A DNA stretch of 64,000 bases. Source: Torymus aiolomorphi. Lineage: Eukaryota > Arthropoda > Insecta > Hymenoptera > Torymidae. Every line of letters starts with the position of its first letter. Positions within the stretch are counted from its first letter, which is position 1. The position numbers and the translations under genes are program-made. The stretch covers positions 221,572,942 through 221,636,941 of the forward strand of contig CM070874.1 of assembly GCA_036365515.1 (NCBI GenBank), written 5' to 3'. Below are positions 20,726 through 33,351 of this stretch, piece by piece. The notes under the pieces are model-generated. The model was not told the DNA's origin. It ran no database searches and saw only the letters and a program-made list of their open reading frames with translations.

Positions 20726-21455
20726 TCAACTGTAAAGATGCAAGTTCATACATCAAAATATAGGTATCATCTATTAACATACTTAAATTATTTTTTTTCA
20801 AGATTTTATGTAACTTATTAACATTATGGGTATAAAATGTGCTTGTTATAGAATGTATATCATAAAATGTAAACTGTGTATATTGTGATAATTGATTTTT
20901 TTCTTGTAATTTCTCTTTCGTATAGCTACAAATTTCATTAAATACATATTTTATATCTTTGCACGCATTTAACAGATATTTAATCCTATTGTCTACGTTT
21001 CTAGAGATGTGTTTGAGCTGATCATAGATTGTTTTATTATACACCAATCTTGATTGAAAGCATATCTTTGTTGGTGGATCACGGCTATGATTTTTCTCTT
21101 GTGTTTCGTCTATCAGCTCAAAAGCTTTATCAGAAAAACTTATCATAAACCTTATGCTAAAGCTGGTACCACAAGATATTTTTTGATCAACCATTTCGTT
21201 TCCTTCAGATTCAAAGAATTCGTCAATCCTGGGAAAACTTTCTTCAAAGCAGATCCACTCGGTATGCGTAAGTGGTATACCCGCAATATTTTGACCACTT
21301 AGCCGAACAACAGGTTTGAAATCACCACAGCCAATAACATGGCTTTCTAGACCAACTGTAAGTTTCTTACAGTACGATTTATTTAATCCATACAGTATGG
21401 ATAGTATTTGGCGACATTGGAAATTAGAGTTTTGATTACTATTCTGAGCAAACAT
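20685..21455 (-). CDS. 256-aa element protein, intact paralogue (PC4-like pattern)
   Basis: ATG at 21455 (MFAQNSNQNSNFQC). Residues ~22-75 read YGLNKSYCKKLTVGLESHV, VVRLSGQNIAGIPLTHTEW, then ESFPRIDEFFE. The order basic beta strand, then GIPLT..EW, then a helix ending ID.FF resembles the single-stranded-DNA-binding PC4/p15 coactivator fold (GIxLTxxxWxxL..xID). The C-terminal two thirds look helical, with Lys-rich KEKLQEKNQL. A TATA-like TATATATAAAG lies at about 21515-21525, 60-70 nt upstream. It is duplicated at 12066-12974, at the far end of the cassette. The PC4 link is a pattern-level inference. Confidence 0.68.
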   Translation of the reverse strand: MFAQNSNQNSNFQCRQILSILYGLNKSYCKKLTVGLESHVIGCGDFKPVVRLSGQNIAGIPLTHTEWICFEESFPRIDEFFESEGNEMVDQKISCGTSFSIRFMISFSDKAFELIDETQEKNHSRDPPTKICFQSRLVYNKTIYDQLKHISRNVDNRIKYLLNACKDIKYVFNEICSYTKEKLQEKNQLSQYTQFTFYDIHSITSTFYTHNVNKLHKILKKNNLSMLIDDTYILMYELASLQLKDIDHVMNKNINQ

Positions 21456-21596
21456 TTTTCAGTATTATCATGCTTTAGTAGGATCCAAGATTAAAATGAC
21501 AGATAATTAAAGTACCCCTTTATATATAAAGTATCCATAAACACTCACACTCTAACAACCCTTCCTAATCTTTGAGAATGTAATCATTTCTAGATT

Positions 21597-21661
<65 letters not shown>

Positions 21662-21662
21662 T
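21597..21662. repeat. (TG)n microsatellite
   Basis: A dinucleotide run of about 30 units, with a slightly interrupted 3' end, adjoining the end of the viral cassette. Confidence 0.95.
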
Positions 21663-21749
21663 GTGTGTGAGTGTGAGGGTATGGTGTTATGAGTGAATAA
21701 ACCATTAAATTAATTATAGGTATAATGATTTATAAAGTTTAAGTATTTT

Positions 21750-21869
21750 TGCTTCCTCCTAGAGGAAGCTTTGTGATAGTAAAAAAAAAGTTTATGAGAT
21801 AATATGTTAGAAATGTTATTTAGCCAATTTGGAACAGAAATACACTATTTTTAGAAAATATCCGTATGG

Positions 21870-21905
<36 letters not shown>

Positions 21906-23315
21906 GTATACGCTGATATCTCATGATCTACTCAACCGATTTTAACGGGAGAGTGATCATTTTTTTAGATTTTGCTTCCACAATTGGGGTCAATATTCTA
22001 TTTTTGTAAAATTTAATTTTTTTTATAGCCATTTTTTAATTTTCAAAATTTTTATTTTCGATTTTTTTAATATTTAGAACAAATATTGTTTATATATCAT
22101 GAATTCTCTGCATGTAGGATAAAATTATCTACAATTTGAAAAAAAAGTCGGTAGCTATATTTCGTCATAAGTTATTGATCAAAACGTAATTTTTTGTAAA
22201 TAGGTTATATTTCGAAATTAAAAAAAGATATTAACATGAATATTTTTTTGGTTATAAAGGATATTAAGTACTATAACTTACTAAATTTTTAGGTTTCTTT
22301 ATTCATTATTTTTTGAGAAAAAAAATAATTTATAAAAAAAGTTATTTTTTTTGTCGTTCAATAACTATAGTAAAATTGGCTTAATCACTTTGAAATTTTT
22401 TGTAGGGGTAGATTTTCTATACCAATCTAGTGAGTTCTTTGGGCAAAAGGATTGATCCATAAATTTCGGAGATATTTGAGGTTAAAATTTTTTTCAATTT
22501 TTTTTTAAATCGTAATTTCTCGAGAACGACTCTATGTATCCAAATGGGGTGGGTGGCATTCGAAAGAGAATTAAATTACCTATATTTTCTAAAAAAATTA
22601 ATTCTCTAGCTATCACGGTTCTTTTGTTATTAACAAAAACGTAAAAATTGAAAAATGAAAACAAAATGACTTTTATATGTTCAACTATTACAAGAGTAAA
22701 ATTGTCTTATTCGCTTCAAAATTCATTGTAGAGGTATATTATTGATAGTTCTCGGATGAGTTCTTTTGGCAAAATGATTGGTTCATAAATTTCAGAAATA
22801 TTTGAGGGAAACACAATCAAAGAACAACTTTAGGATTTTTTTTTTATTTGGAACCAATGTACGACGAGAAGCTGTTGACAGTGGACTTGGAGAAGAAAAA
22901 TTTAATGAAGAATAGAACTTGAAGAAGATTGTTTTCCATTCATATAAGAATTAAAATCACAAACATATAAATTGCAAATGGAACCTCAATGAATCGCCAT
23001 GAAAAAATTACAAGTTAATATTTTCCATAAAATTTTTCCAATTTTTTTCGTGAAATAGTATATTACACACCTAGGCAGTAAAAATAAGAAATGAACCTCG
23101 GCTTCGCCTCGGCCGACAATTACATGTGATCTGAGGCTTTCTTTCTTACTGGCCAAGGTCTGTATACTATTTTTCTGCTCGACGGCACCGGAAAGCGGCA
23201 ACTTCGTTTCGCACAGCAGCTGGGAAGTTGGCGCTTTCCGGCCGGAGGACAGAAAAATTTATTTTTCGAATTTTAATTTAATAAAAGGAATCAAAAAATT
23301 AATTGGCAGCGGTTT
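21750..23315 (+). repeat. GCTTCCTC-hairpin repeat family, subfamily A copy (inverted partner at 32.0-33.35 kb)
   Basis: It begins with the hairpin GCTTCCTCCTAGAGGAAGC, then TTTGTGATAGT and a (TG)n tract at 21870-21902. AT-rich sequence with conserved blocks such as ATCTCATGATCTACTC and TTCTCGAGAACG follows. It ends near AATTGGCAGCG at ~23305. The same order occurs on the other strand at 32.0-33.35 kb. A unique segment at ~22840-23270 includes an 18-bp inverted repeat (CCGGAAAGCG near 23190 and its complement near 23235). No coding capacity was recognised, so a non-autonomous element is likely. Confidence 0.75.
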
Positions 23316-23460
23316 TTTACATTATGAACCATATGAAAATCATTCCTAAAATAAGAAACGACAAGTATTTTACAAAATTTTAAAAAGTATTTATTATCAT
23401 AATGAGATATATTTAAAAATACTGATAAAAAGGTCATAGGTTTAAAAGAAAATACGGTAT

Positions 23461-23865
23461 TTATTTTGATGTGTTTTTATTCAGCTTCAATTTTTCAATT
23501 TCACTTTTTAATTCATTAATTTGATTCTGTTGCTGTTCAAACTTCCGCTCAAAATTTTGATTTAATAATAATAAACGTTTTTTAATTTTATTTAATTGTT
23601 TACATAGATTATCTTTTTTTCTAAGTAATTTTTCTGTATGATGCACATTACAGTCAAGAATAAGTTTTATGTATTTGTTACTTTTTTCTAAGTCATCTAA
23701 ATTTTTTAAATCTCTATTTATTGATTCAACAGTATTGAATAATGAATTTTCATTGGTCCAATGATCTTCGTCATATGCTTCGAGAGTTTCGACTCGTTCA
23801 ATGACATTTGAAATTGCCATATGTGTACGAGTTTCATCGAAGACCATGTTGAAATCAGATATCAT
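23461..23865 (-). CDS. Hypothetical coiled-coil protein, 134 aa
   Basis: ATG at 23865 (MISDFNMVFDE). Heptad-rich from about residue 60 onward: LEKSNKYIKLILDCN, LLRKKDNLCKQLNKIKKRLL, then QQQNQINELKSEIEKLKLN. No enzyme motif or membrane segment is visible. It is flanked by repeats with no partner gene, and no homologous family was recognised. It may be a real small gene, a domesticated fragment or a chance frame; composition is AT-rich like its surroundings. Confidence 0.35.
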   Translation of the reverse strand: MISDFNMVFDETRTHMAISNVIERVETLEAYDEDHWTNENSLFNTVESINRDLKNLDDLEKSNKYIKLILDCNVHHTEKLLRKKDNLCKQLNKIKKRLLLLNQNFERKFEQQQNQINELKSEIEKLKLNKNTSK

Positions 23866-23869
23866 CTAA

Positions 23870-25690
23870 CAAGTTATTTTCCATTTTAAAATTCACCTTG
23901 TCACAATATTAACAACTTAAGAGAGAGTGGTAGTATTTAATACTTTAACAAGAACTCACTTTAATGTGCGATAGAAGTATGTCTGGATGATGAAGTGTAT
24001 TTCTACGATCACTCAAACCAAATTTATAAGTATGTAACAGCGAACTGGTTCAACTAATCTTTGATAGTTTCTGGGGCGCAAACAAACTGAACTGTGGTGT
24101 AAATATCGTTTAAGACGGCTTATATACACACCAAAGAGCATGAAACTACGGATTTTACGGTGGGGACGGAATAAAAGAATGCAGAGCAACACAGCGAAAT
24201 TTTGAGGAATAGGCACTTTTGAATTTAAAAAGTCTAAAAACATAATCGCAGCTTAATATATTATAATGAAAAATCACCAAAAATCTTTTTGAAACACTCA
24301 GAATTATAAAAAATTCCATAAAATAATTTCTACGACTAAGTTATAAAATGCGGTAAATAGATGGATACAATGTGTAGTAAAACTATGTTACTCTGAACTG
24401 ATATGAAAATTGATTGGGTTGATCAATACATCGATCGGCCTGTGAAGTTCCAAAATACCACCAATAAAAAGAGAATGTTGCACCGAACAATAAAGTACAA
24501 TACCGCGAATTAATGTGAATGTAACTTCCCAAGATATCCGTACCAATACCTTACTAATACCGAATCAATAACAAAATTAACTGGTTAATGAAAGTTATAA
24601 ATATGCGGAACTGTTAGAGGGTAAAGTGGGTAGTAAAAAAGTGTAATGCCGCGAGCTAATATAACCATCGATTAGACTGATCAATGTATCGATAACAAAA
24701 TCGATCAACCAATGAGGTTCCAAAACATCTTCATTTAAACGAAGATATAGCACCTTATACAAAAGTCTAATACCGTGCATCGATCTAACCGTAATTTCCG
24801 GTAGTAAATCGTGCCAATACCGTACCAATACGTTGATCAATGTACTAAACTCTCCCTATTTTCTCATCCTGCCTTGAAGTTTACGTAGAGGAGAGTTTGT
24901 GTACTTGGAAATCATAATAAATGAATTTTTATTACAGTTTTTTGCAGTATGTATCAGGAACATATAAGTTAAGAAAGTGGTACATGTGAATATAGTCATA
25001 AGTAAACCATTATACCGGCTGGTCAGTTCGCCATTATGACGGACTACTTGGCATAGAAGCGACGACACCTCATTCGTTGCACTTATGATAAGAGATAGCC
25101 AACGAAAAATCTTCAAGGCGATACACAAAAAGTAGGTGTAGCTTAACGTGTGCTAGTGGGGTGGCCCCTAATGCAGTTGTTATCATTCTATTTTTGTACC
25201 TTTTTAATAAACCTACTCACTCAGATGTTTCTCTGCTAACTCGGGTCGATTTAATTTTATATTAATATTAACTTTTTATGTAAAATTAATAAATAGACAT
25301 TTCCTAAACATAGTTTTGTAATAAATACACTTAAATAAACAATAATTAAACATAAACTAATAATTTAAAATATTTCTTGGGTAAAACGCTGTACAAGCGC
25401 TGAATCAGTGCTTATATGAACTTTTCTCAAATAATTTATAAATTATTTGGATAATATAGTAGACAAATGTCTCTGATATCGGCTGAGATTGAATGTTTTC
25501 GTGAGAAAAGAATTTTAGAGTATTCGCCAGACGTAATAAGAGTAAACCGAGGGTTTTGTTCCATCTTTTATTATCGCATGATTTTAGAAGTTATTTGAAA
25601 AATAATTTCTACTTCCTCCGTCATGCGTAATATGAATCCAGAATCCGATTTTCTGCAAGTTTCTACAGACTCTAGACGTGATAAGACTGT
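23870..25690. other. Unassigned region with a ~250-bp imperfect duplication
   Basis: Blocks TTGATCAATACATCGATC..GAAGTTCCAAAATA near 24420 and TGATCAATGTATCGAT..GAGGTTCCAAAACA near 24668 show a diverged tandem duplication. Minus-strand frames at 24595-24840 and 24856-25128 abut. The second has a hydrophobic segment (LLMTIFTCTTFLTYMFLI) that might be one membrane helix. No family was recognised. Confidence 0.4.
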
Positions 25691-25813
25691 AGCTTATGCT
25701 TCAGTTTTCACAAACTTTTACAAAAATGATGGTTAGAGCACCCTGCTGTCCTCCAGTCTACCGCAATTTTTCGACACGACAAGATCTCTCTCTCTCTCTC
25801 TCTCTACCCTATT

Positions 25814-26599
25814 ATGCAGAATATTGCGGAAGTACGCGTCGATATCGACGCTTACCCCGAGCTGGTTCACAACATCGCTTCGCCGCCACAAGGGCTGGCG
25901 AATTTCGTGAATAATTTGATCGATATGGGGGAGCCAAGAATTGCTGACAATATACGACAAGAAGGCGTGCAACCTCTGGTACTCCAGGAGGCTCTGTTAG
26001 AAGAGCAGGCTCGTCCTCTAATACAATTAGAGGAGGATGCTGCACTTGCAGATTTGTTGCAAGATGCTTTCGATGAGGCTACCGCTGAGGAGGTGGACAG
26101 CGGCTTCGAGAGCGATAGTATTGAGGAGGAAGATCAGGAGAATGACCAGCCAATGGATGTGGTGGAGGCTGAGGAAATAGATTCCGACGCCGAAACCATC
26201 GATAATAATTACCCTGATCAAGTGGAAGATATCGAAAGTGAAAGTGAAAGTGACAATGATAACGAGTTAGATATCGATGAAGTGACACTGCGACGTGCGA
26301 TGTGTGTGCGACGAAGATTTTTTCGCGGGGTACAACATTTATTACGGTTACAACGCGACGAAGAGATGTCTCGTATGCGTCGGCGATTACGTGGTATTCA
26401 GTAGCGTATAAGTCGCCGTCGCCGAGACGTGGTGTATGATGCACCACGTCGCTATCGCGACATTTGCTACGGCTGTGGTAAACGGTTTTGGTGCCAGCGT
26501 AGTCTTCGTTGGATTCGTTGTGCATCTTGCGGATTCTGGTTGTGCCCGGCCTGCAATGAAGACACAGTGCACTGCCAGAACGAGAGGCAATTTTTGCCA
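25814..26599 (+). CDS. Acidic protein with a Cys-rich zinc-binding tail behind an in-frame TAG
   Basis: ATG at 25814 opens 196 codons: an N-terminal hydrophobic/acidic part, then a strongly acidic middle (residues ~85-150, ESDSIEEEDQEND and ESESESDNDNELD), then a basic segment (RRRFFRGVQHLLRLQRDEE). TAG at 26402-26404 ends it, but the same frame stays open 65 more codons to TGA-TAG. This extension is basic (SRRRR) and then Cys-rich: CYGCGKRFWC, RCASCGFWLCPAC, VHC. That spacing (C-x2-C, C, C-x2-C, C-x2-C, HC) looks like a treble-clef/RING-like zinc site. Either a nonsense mutation or stop-codon readthrough separates the halves. An origin from a small-virus accessory protein such as densovirus NS3 is possible but unverified. 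Confidence 0.5.
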
Positions 26600-26639
26600 T
26601 GATAGCGCACACACACACATCGAGGAGTTGTAAATAGTT

Positions 26640-26785
26640 TATAGTGACAAAGTGAACCGTATACTTAAGTGACAAAATGTTTGGAATATAATTTAACTCT
26701 AATGACAAAGTGCCTAGTTATTAGTATATTGTTTAGTTCTAAGTGACAGTGGTAAAAACTATGACAAAGTGACAAAGTGTGTAGT
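26640..26785 (+). repeat. Scattered TGACAAAGTG motif repeats
   Basis: Six or more GTGACAAAGTG-like words occur in 145 bp directly 3' of the Cys-rich extension. They are probably simple-sequence drift, with a possible 3'-regulatory role. Confidence 0.6.
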
Positions 26786-26880
26786 AATTAATAACAACCG
26801 CCACAATAGCCGAAGTATTCTTATAATTATTTAAATATTATTATTAAAAATGTGTGCGTGTGTATACTTATTTTTAAATA

Positions 26881-27124
<244 letters not shown>

Positions 27125-27404
27125 GTCGACGCAGGGGGAAGCTGCAGCTGCTCCCGACTACTACTACCGATGGTGGGGAGCTACAGCTCGTAGCCGTGGC
27201 TGACTGCACGATCGTGTAGTTTGTCCGGAGCAGCGGGCCGTGTCGGACGGGGAATCCCTGCGCCGTCTGGTACTTGCGTGTATAGTGAGCGCTCTGAATG
27301 CGAGCGCTCTACGGTAAGATTGTGGAGATCCTGCCGATCTCGTCTCTCCCTCTCTCTCTCTCTCTCTCTCACGCGTGCGTGCGTGCGTGCGTGGGTATCA
27401 TTGT

Positions 27405-28583
<1,179 letters not shown>

Positions 28584-28599
28584 AATAAAGGTTTAAAAC

Positions 28600-31285
28600 A
28601 CCATTAATTAGATATACTGTTTCAAAGTATCTTCATAGATACAGTCAACTAATTAAACATTTATTATATCTATAATAGTCAAGTAGATTTTATGCTCTAT
28701 TGTTTATAGTTTACATTGAGTTTCTATATTACAATTAACTATTATAAAATTCATATGAAGATAGAAAAACTCATGCGTGATTGTATTATTCAAAGAATGA
28801 GTTAATGGGTTACGTATGATCTAATTCTAAATGTGTATCATGAGTACTTTGAAGGACAATCAATGAGTTGTCCATAGTCAATTTACTAATTTGCTGATCA
28901 TTTTTCAAAATTGAAAAGATTAATAAAACTATTAGTTAATCACATTTGAAATTACAAAAATTAAAAATTCAATTTACCAATTAGAAACATAAATTTCCTA
29001 CACCAAAACACAAATGTCAAAATAAAAATAATATTATGTTAAAAGCAATAGCCAGAAATTCAGCTTTCGAAAGAGTTTTGAACATTCACTTTTGGTCCAG
29101 CGATGATCCAGCTATTCGATAAAAATTTCTTTTCTGTACACCCGTATGGAAATAATAAATGTATGAAACCATAGAAAAACGTATAAAAACGTATAAAAAT
29201 GAACCTTTCTATTGGTTTTTGGACATATTTTATACGGTTTTATACATTTTTATACATTTTTATTCAGTTTAATACATTTTCAGACATTTTTTTACACTTC
29301 AGAAATTCTTCCATGTCAAGTTTGTAAAAGGTTAATGTAATAAAACATAGGAAACCGTATAAAAATGTATATTTCTGTATGTTTCCGTAGATTTTTTCAA
29401 ATTTATTACATTTTTATACGGTTTTATACATTTTTATACAGCATAATACATTTTCATACGAAATAAAAAAAAAAAATAGAAAAATAAATAAATAAATTAT
29501 GTTTTTATGTTTATAAAAATATAATTACATTTTTCCATTTTTTACGATTTATAAATTCTATAAAACGTAAAAAACCGTATGAAATTGTATAAAATCTTTG
29601 CAAATCGTAGAAAACTGTATTAAAATGTTAAAAACCGTATGAAACCGTATTAAAACGTATCAAAACGTATTAAAACGTATAAATTTGTCCAAAAACCAAT
29701 ATTTAGATCCGGTTTTATACGTGTTTATACAGTTTTGTATGGTTTTATACGGTTTCATACATTTCTTTTTTTTCCATACGGGCAATTTGTAAGTGAATTT
29801 TAAGTGGCATTGTTAACATATTTTATTCTGAAATTCTTTACTATTATTATTATAAAACTATACAAAGAAAAAGGCCTTGGATAATAGTAAAAAGTTATGT
29901 GTTACGTATGACCTAATTGTGAATGTGATTCATGAGAATTGTGAAGGACAATCAATGAGTTGTCCATCATAAATTTATTATTTGCTGATCACTATTGAAA
30001 TTGAAGAGATTAAAAAAATTACCTAGCGAGTGGAGAGACTGACTCATCATACCAAATCAGAATTGGCAAAATGAAGAAAAGTACAGTTTATTTTTCTCTT
30101 GGATACAATGTCATAAGTAGTATGAAAGTTTTATGAAGGCCTTGGGTGATGGAATGACTTTGATAGGTTACGGTTGATAGAAATCTGATTTTGAAACATG
30201 AGTATTGTAAATGTATGTAATGGGTTGCCCATAGTGCTTTAACTATTAGTTAATTACATTTGAAATTACGAAAACTAAAAATATAATTTACCAATTAATC
30301 ATAAATTTTCTACACCAAAACACAAATGTCAAAACAAATATAATACTATGTTAAAAGCAATAGCCAGAAATTCTGCTTTCGAAAGAGTTTTGAACATTCA
30401 CTGTTGGTCCAGCGATGATCCAGCTACTGAATAAAAATTTCTTTTCTGTACAATTTGTAAGTGAATTTTTAATCACATTGAAATTCTTTACTATTATTAT
30501 TATAAAACTATTCAAAGAAAAAGAGCTTGGGTAATAGTCAAACGTTATTTGTTACATATGACCTAATTGTGAATGTGATTTATGAGAACTGTGAAGGACA
30601 ATCAATGGGTTATCCAAAATAAATTTATTATTTGCTGATCACTATTGAAATTGAAGAGATTAAAAAATTACCTAGCGAGTGGAGAGACTAACTCATCATA
30701 CCAAATCAGAATTGGCAAAATGAAGAAAAGTAGGTAATGTGCTTTCTAAAACCTTACGTACACCTAGTTTTTCCCAAGTTCTAATGATCCCAGTATATTA
30801 TTGTAACAGCTTTGTGTCACCATAGATTTTACATTGTATATTATACAGTACAGTTTATTTTTCTCTTGGATACAATATCAAAAGTAGTATGAAAGTATTA
30901 TCAAGGCCTTGAGTGATGAAATGACTTTTATGGGTTACGGTTGATAGAAATCTGAATTTGAAACATAAGTATTGTAAATGTATATAATGGGCTGCCCACA
31001 GTACTTTAACTATTAGTTAATCACATATGAAATAACAAAAGTTAAAAATTCAATTTACCAATTAAACATAAATTTTCTACACCAAAACACAAATATCAAA
31101 ATAAAAATAATATTATGTTAAAAGCAATAGCCAGAAATTCTGCTTTTGAAAGAGTTTTGAACATACACTTTTGGTCCAGCGATGATCTCAATAAAAATTT
31201 CTTTTCTGTACAATTTGTAACTGAATTTTAAGTCACATTGTTAACATATTTTATCCTAAAATTCTTTACTATTATTATTATAAAA
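28600..31285. repeat. ~0.8-kb direct repeat array, about three units
   Basis: The block CCAGAAATTC..GTTTTGAACATTCACTTTTGGTCCAGCG occurs near 29055, 30370 and 31130 (a fourth at 35785). The block GACCTAATTGTGAATGTGAT..GAAGGACAATCAATG occurs near 28820, 29910 and 30560. The ACCTAGCGAGTGGAGAGACT block occurs near 30022 and 30670. The first unit is enlarged by a MITE at 29141-29782. No coding frame was recognised. Confidence 0.8.
29141..29782. mobile_element. 642-bp MITE built of CGTATAAAAC words, with empty sites nearby
   Basis: Termini CCCGTATGGAAA and TTTCCATACGGG enclose a near-palindromic body of GTATAAAACG-type words. Sister repeat units read TTCTTTTCTGTACAATTTGT at ~30447 and ~31206, without the insert. 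Here CA flanks both ends, so a 2-bp (CA) duplication is inferred. Partial relatives lie at 35845-35903 and 49985-50535. Confidence 0.85.
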
Positions 31286-31508
31286 CTATGATGTCAGCCA
31301 AACTTGTTCGAATAGAAGAGAAGGGGGTTAATCCAACGAGGAACGATGGGCGCGTTGCTCCTGGCTTCTACGTTGGGTGTGGAGAGGACACAGCACTAAC
31401 CTCCACACCGAACTCGGGCACGAGCGAGACCAGCTCGCTGTTTGTGTTTGAGTTTTGTGCGGCCGATCTTACTGAAAAGATCGGCCTTTTAAAAATAAAC
31501 CCAAAGGT

Positions 31509-31898
31509 TTATATGCCTTTTGGTTTAGGCTGGAGTCCGCCGAGGATCCTCACAACCTTCCCTGGCTTGGAAGGAACGGTCGGTTTCCGGGTGCAGGGCG
31601 CGTTCTCCTCCTCGCTGTTGAACCGCTTAGCAGCGGCGGCGGCTCTGCGGCTTAGATCCGCGTTCCGCTTCGCGACCGTGATGGTGGCTTCCCACTCGCC
31701 GGAACACTGGATGTTCGTCTGGCTATCCGACTCCACTGTCTCGGCCGCCGGATTGGTGGTGGGCTGCTCCTCCGTCTGTGTGCCGCTCTCCCTCCATTGG
31801 CTCCGCTGGTACTCTGCCGTCACCCGGACCGCGTATCCCTTGGCCTCCGCAATGGTAAACCAGTCGGCCTCGGAGAGCTCGTATGCTGTCTCAGTCAT
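31509..31898 (-). CDS. Hypothetical ORF, possibly a gag fragment
   Basis: ATG at 31898 (MTETAYELSEADWF), 129 residues, GC-richer than its surroundings. It contains polar Gln/Thr/Glu-rich stretches (GTQTEEQPTTNPAAET) and an Ala run with basic residues. There is no zinc knuckle or protease motif. A Gypsy remnant lies 1.5 kb upstream on the same strand, so the N-terminal part of a retrotransposon gag is plausible. The overlapping plus-strand frame (31288-31932) is considered the shadow. Confidence 0.35.
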   Translation of the reverse strand: MTETAYELSEADWFTIAEAKGYAVRVTAEYQRSQWRESGTQTEEQPTTNPAAETVESDSQTNIQCSGEWEATITVAKRNADLSRRAAAAAKRFNSEEENAPCTRKPTVPSKPGKVVRILGGLQPKPKGI

Positions 31899-32004
31899 GA
31901 GCCAAGTGGAGGAAGAAATTAGGGAAAGGTAAAATAGAGGTGGTGAACCAGGAGTTGTTCCTTCAAAAAACGAGATGAAGTCTCGTAGGATCGATAATAA
32001 AAAA

Positions 32005-33169
32005 ACGCTGCCAATTCATTGGCACGTAACTTCCTCAAACTTAATTTACTGATTCCTTTAATTAATTTTTAATTCCAATATTTAAAATTTAATACTTCAG
32101 AAAGACAGAAATAACAAAACTCCAACATAATTTATTCAAATTTTTATAGATTATACATTTCCACAAAATTTCACATACATAAAATATATATCACAATTGC
32201 CTATAAATTTGCAACTGATATTTAGAGCTAAATGTCTAGAAAAATTTTAACCACAAATATCTCTGAAATTTATGAACCAATCACTTTGCCAAAAGAACTC
32301 ATCCGAGAACTATCAATAATATACATATACAATGAATTTGGAAGCGGATAAGACAATTTTACTCTTGTAATAGTTGAACATATAAAACTCATTTTTTTTC
32401 ATTTTTCAATTTTTACGTTTTTGTTAATAACAAAAGAACCGTGATAGCTAGAGAATTAATTTTTTTAGAAAATATAGGTAATTTAATTCTCCTTCTATTA
32501 CCACGCACCCCATTTAGATACATAGAGCCGTTTTCGAGGAATTACGATTTAAAAAAAAATTGAAAAAAATTTTAACCTCAAATATCTTCGAAATTTATGG
32601 ATCAATCCTTTTGCCCAAAGAACTCACTCGATTGGTATACAAAATCTACCCCTACAAAGAATTTCAAAGTGATTAAGCCAATTTTACTATAGTTATTGAA
32701 CGACGAAAAAAATCACTTTTTTTTATAAATTATTTTTTTTCTCAAAAAATAATGAATAAAAAACCTAAAAATTTAGTAAGTTATAGTACTTAATATCCTT
32801 TATAACCAAAAAAATATTCATGTTATATCTTTTTTAATTTCGAAATATAACCTATTTACAAAAAATTACGTTTTCATCAATAACTTATGACGAAATATAG
32901 CTACCGACTTTTTTCTTTTTAAATTGTAGATAATTTTATCCTACATACAGAGAATTCATGATATATAAACAATATTTGTTCTAAATATTAAAAAAATCGA
33001 AAAAAAAAAATTTGAAAATTAAAAAATGACTATAAAAAAAAAAAAATTAAATTTTACAAAAATAGAATATTGATCCCAATTGTGGAAGCAAAATCTAAAA
33101 AAACGATCACTCTCCCGTTAAAATCGGTAGAGTAGATCATGAGATATCAGCGCGCGCGCGCGCGCGCGC

Positions 33170-33229
<60 letters not shown>

Positions 33230-33346
33230 CCATACGGACATTTTCTAAAAATAGTGTATTTAGATTCCAAATTTGCTAAATAACATTTCTAACACATTAT
33301 CTCATAATTTTTTTTTTACTATCACAAAGCTTCTTCTATGAGGAAG
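32005..33346 (-). repeat. GCTTCCTC-hairpin repeat family, subfamily A copy
   Basis: It mirrors 21750-23315 over most of its length. It has the hairpin GCTTCCTCATAGAAGAAGC (33326-33344), the (AC/GC)n tract at 33151-33229, ATGATCTACTC..GATTTTAACGGGAG near 33115, and a distal end at CGCTGCCAATTCATT (~32007). The opposite orientation and long identity make these two a potential 11-kb inversion substrate. Confidence 0.78.
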
Positions 33347-33351
33347 CAAAA

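Larger units (their letters stand above)
11985..21530 (-). mobile_element. Endogenous Maverick/adintovirus-like element (virion gene cassette)
   Basis: Eleven coding units on one strand include the hallmark set of Mavericks/Polintons and adintoviruses: packaging ATPase, retroviral-type integrase, adenain-type protease, double-jelly-roll major capsid and penton-like minor capsid proteins. PLA2, core-like and small conserved proteins accompany them. Spacing is viral: ATPase stop and the next start share TAATG (19462). Integrase stop and minor-capsid start share TAATG (16867). Minor capsid and core genes are 1-2 nt apart. No protein-primed DNA polymerase B was found in or near the cassette, and no terminal inverted repeats were recognised, so the element may be truncated, rearranged or a polymerase-less derivative. 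Boundaries are set from the outermost coding units. Confidence 0.88.

Noticed and set aside
24595..25128. Gustatory-receptor-like fragment
   Set aside because: Only one hydrophobic stretch and no TYhxxxxxQF-type signature were found, so the assignment is not supportable.
31288..31932. 214-codon plus-strand frame
   Set aside because: No domain, and the opposite frame has more gene-like composition. Its openness follows from local GC content.
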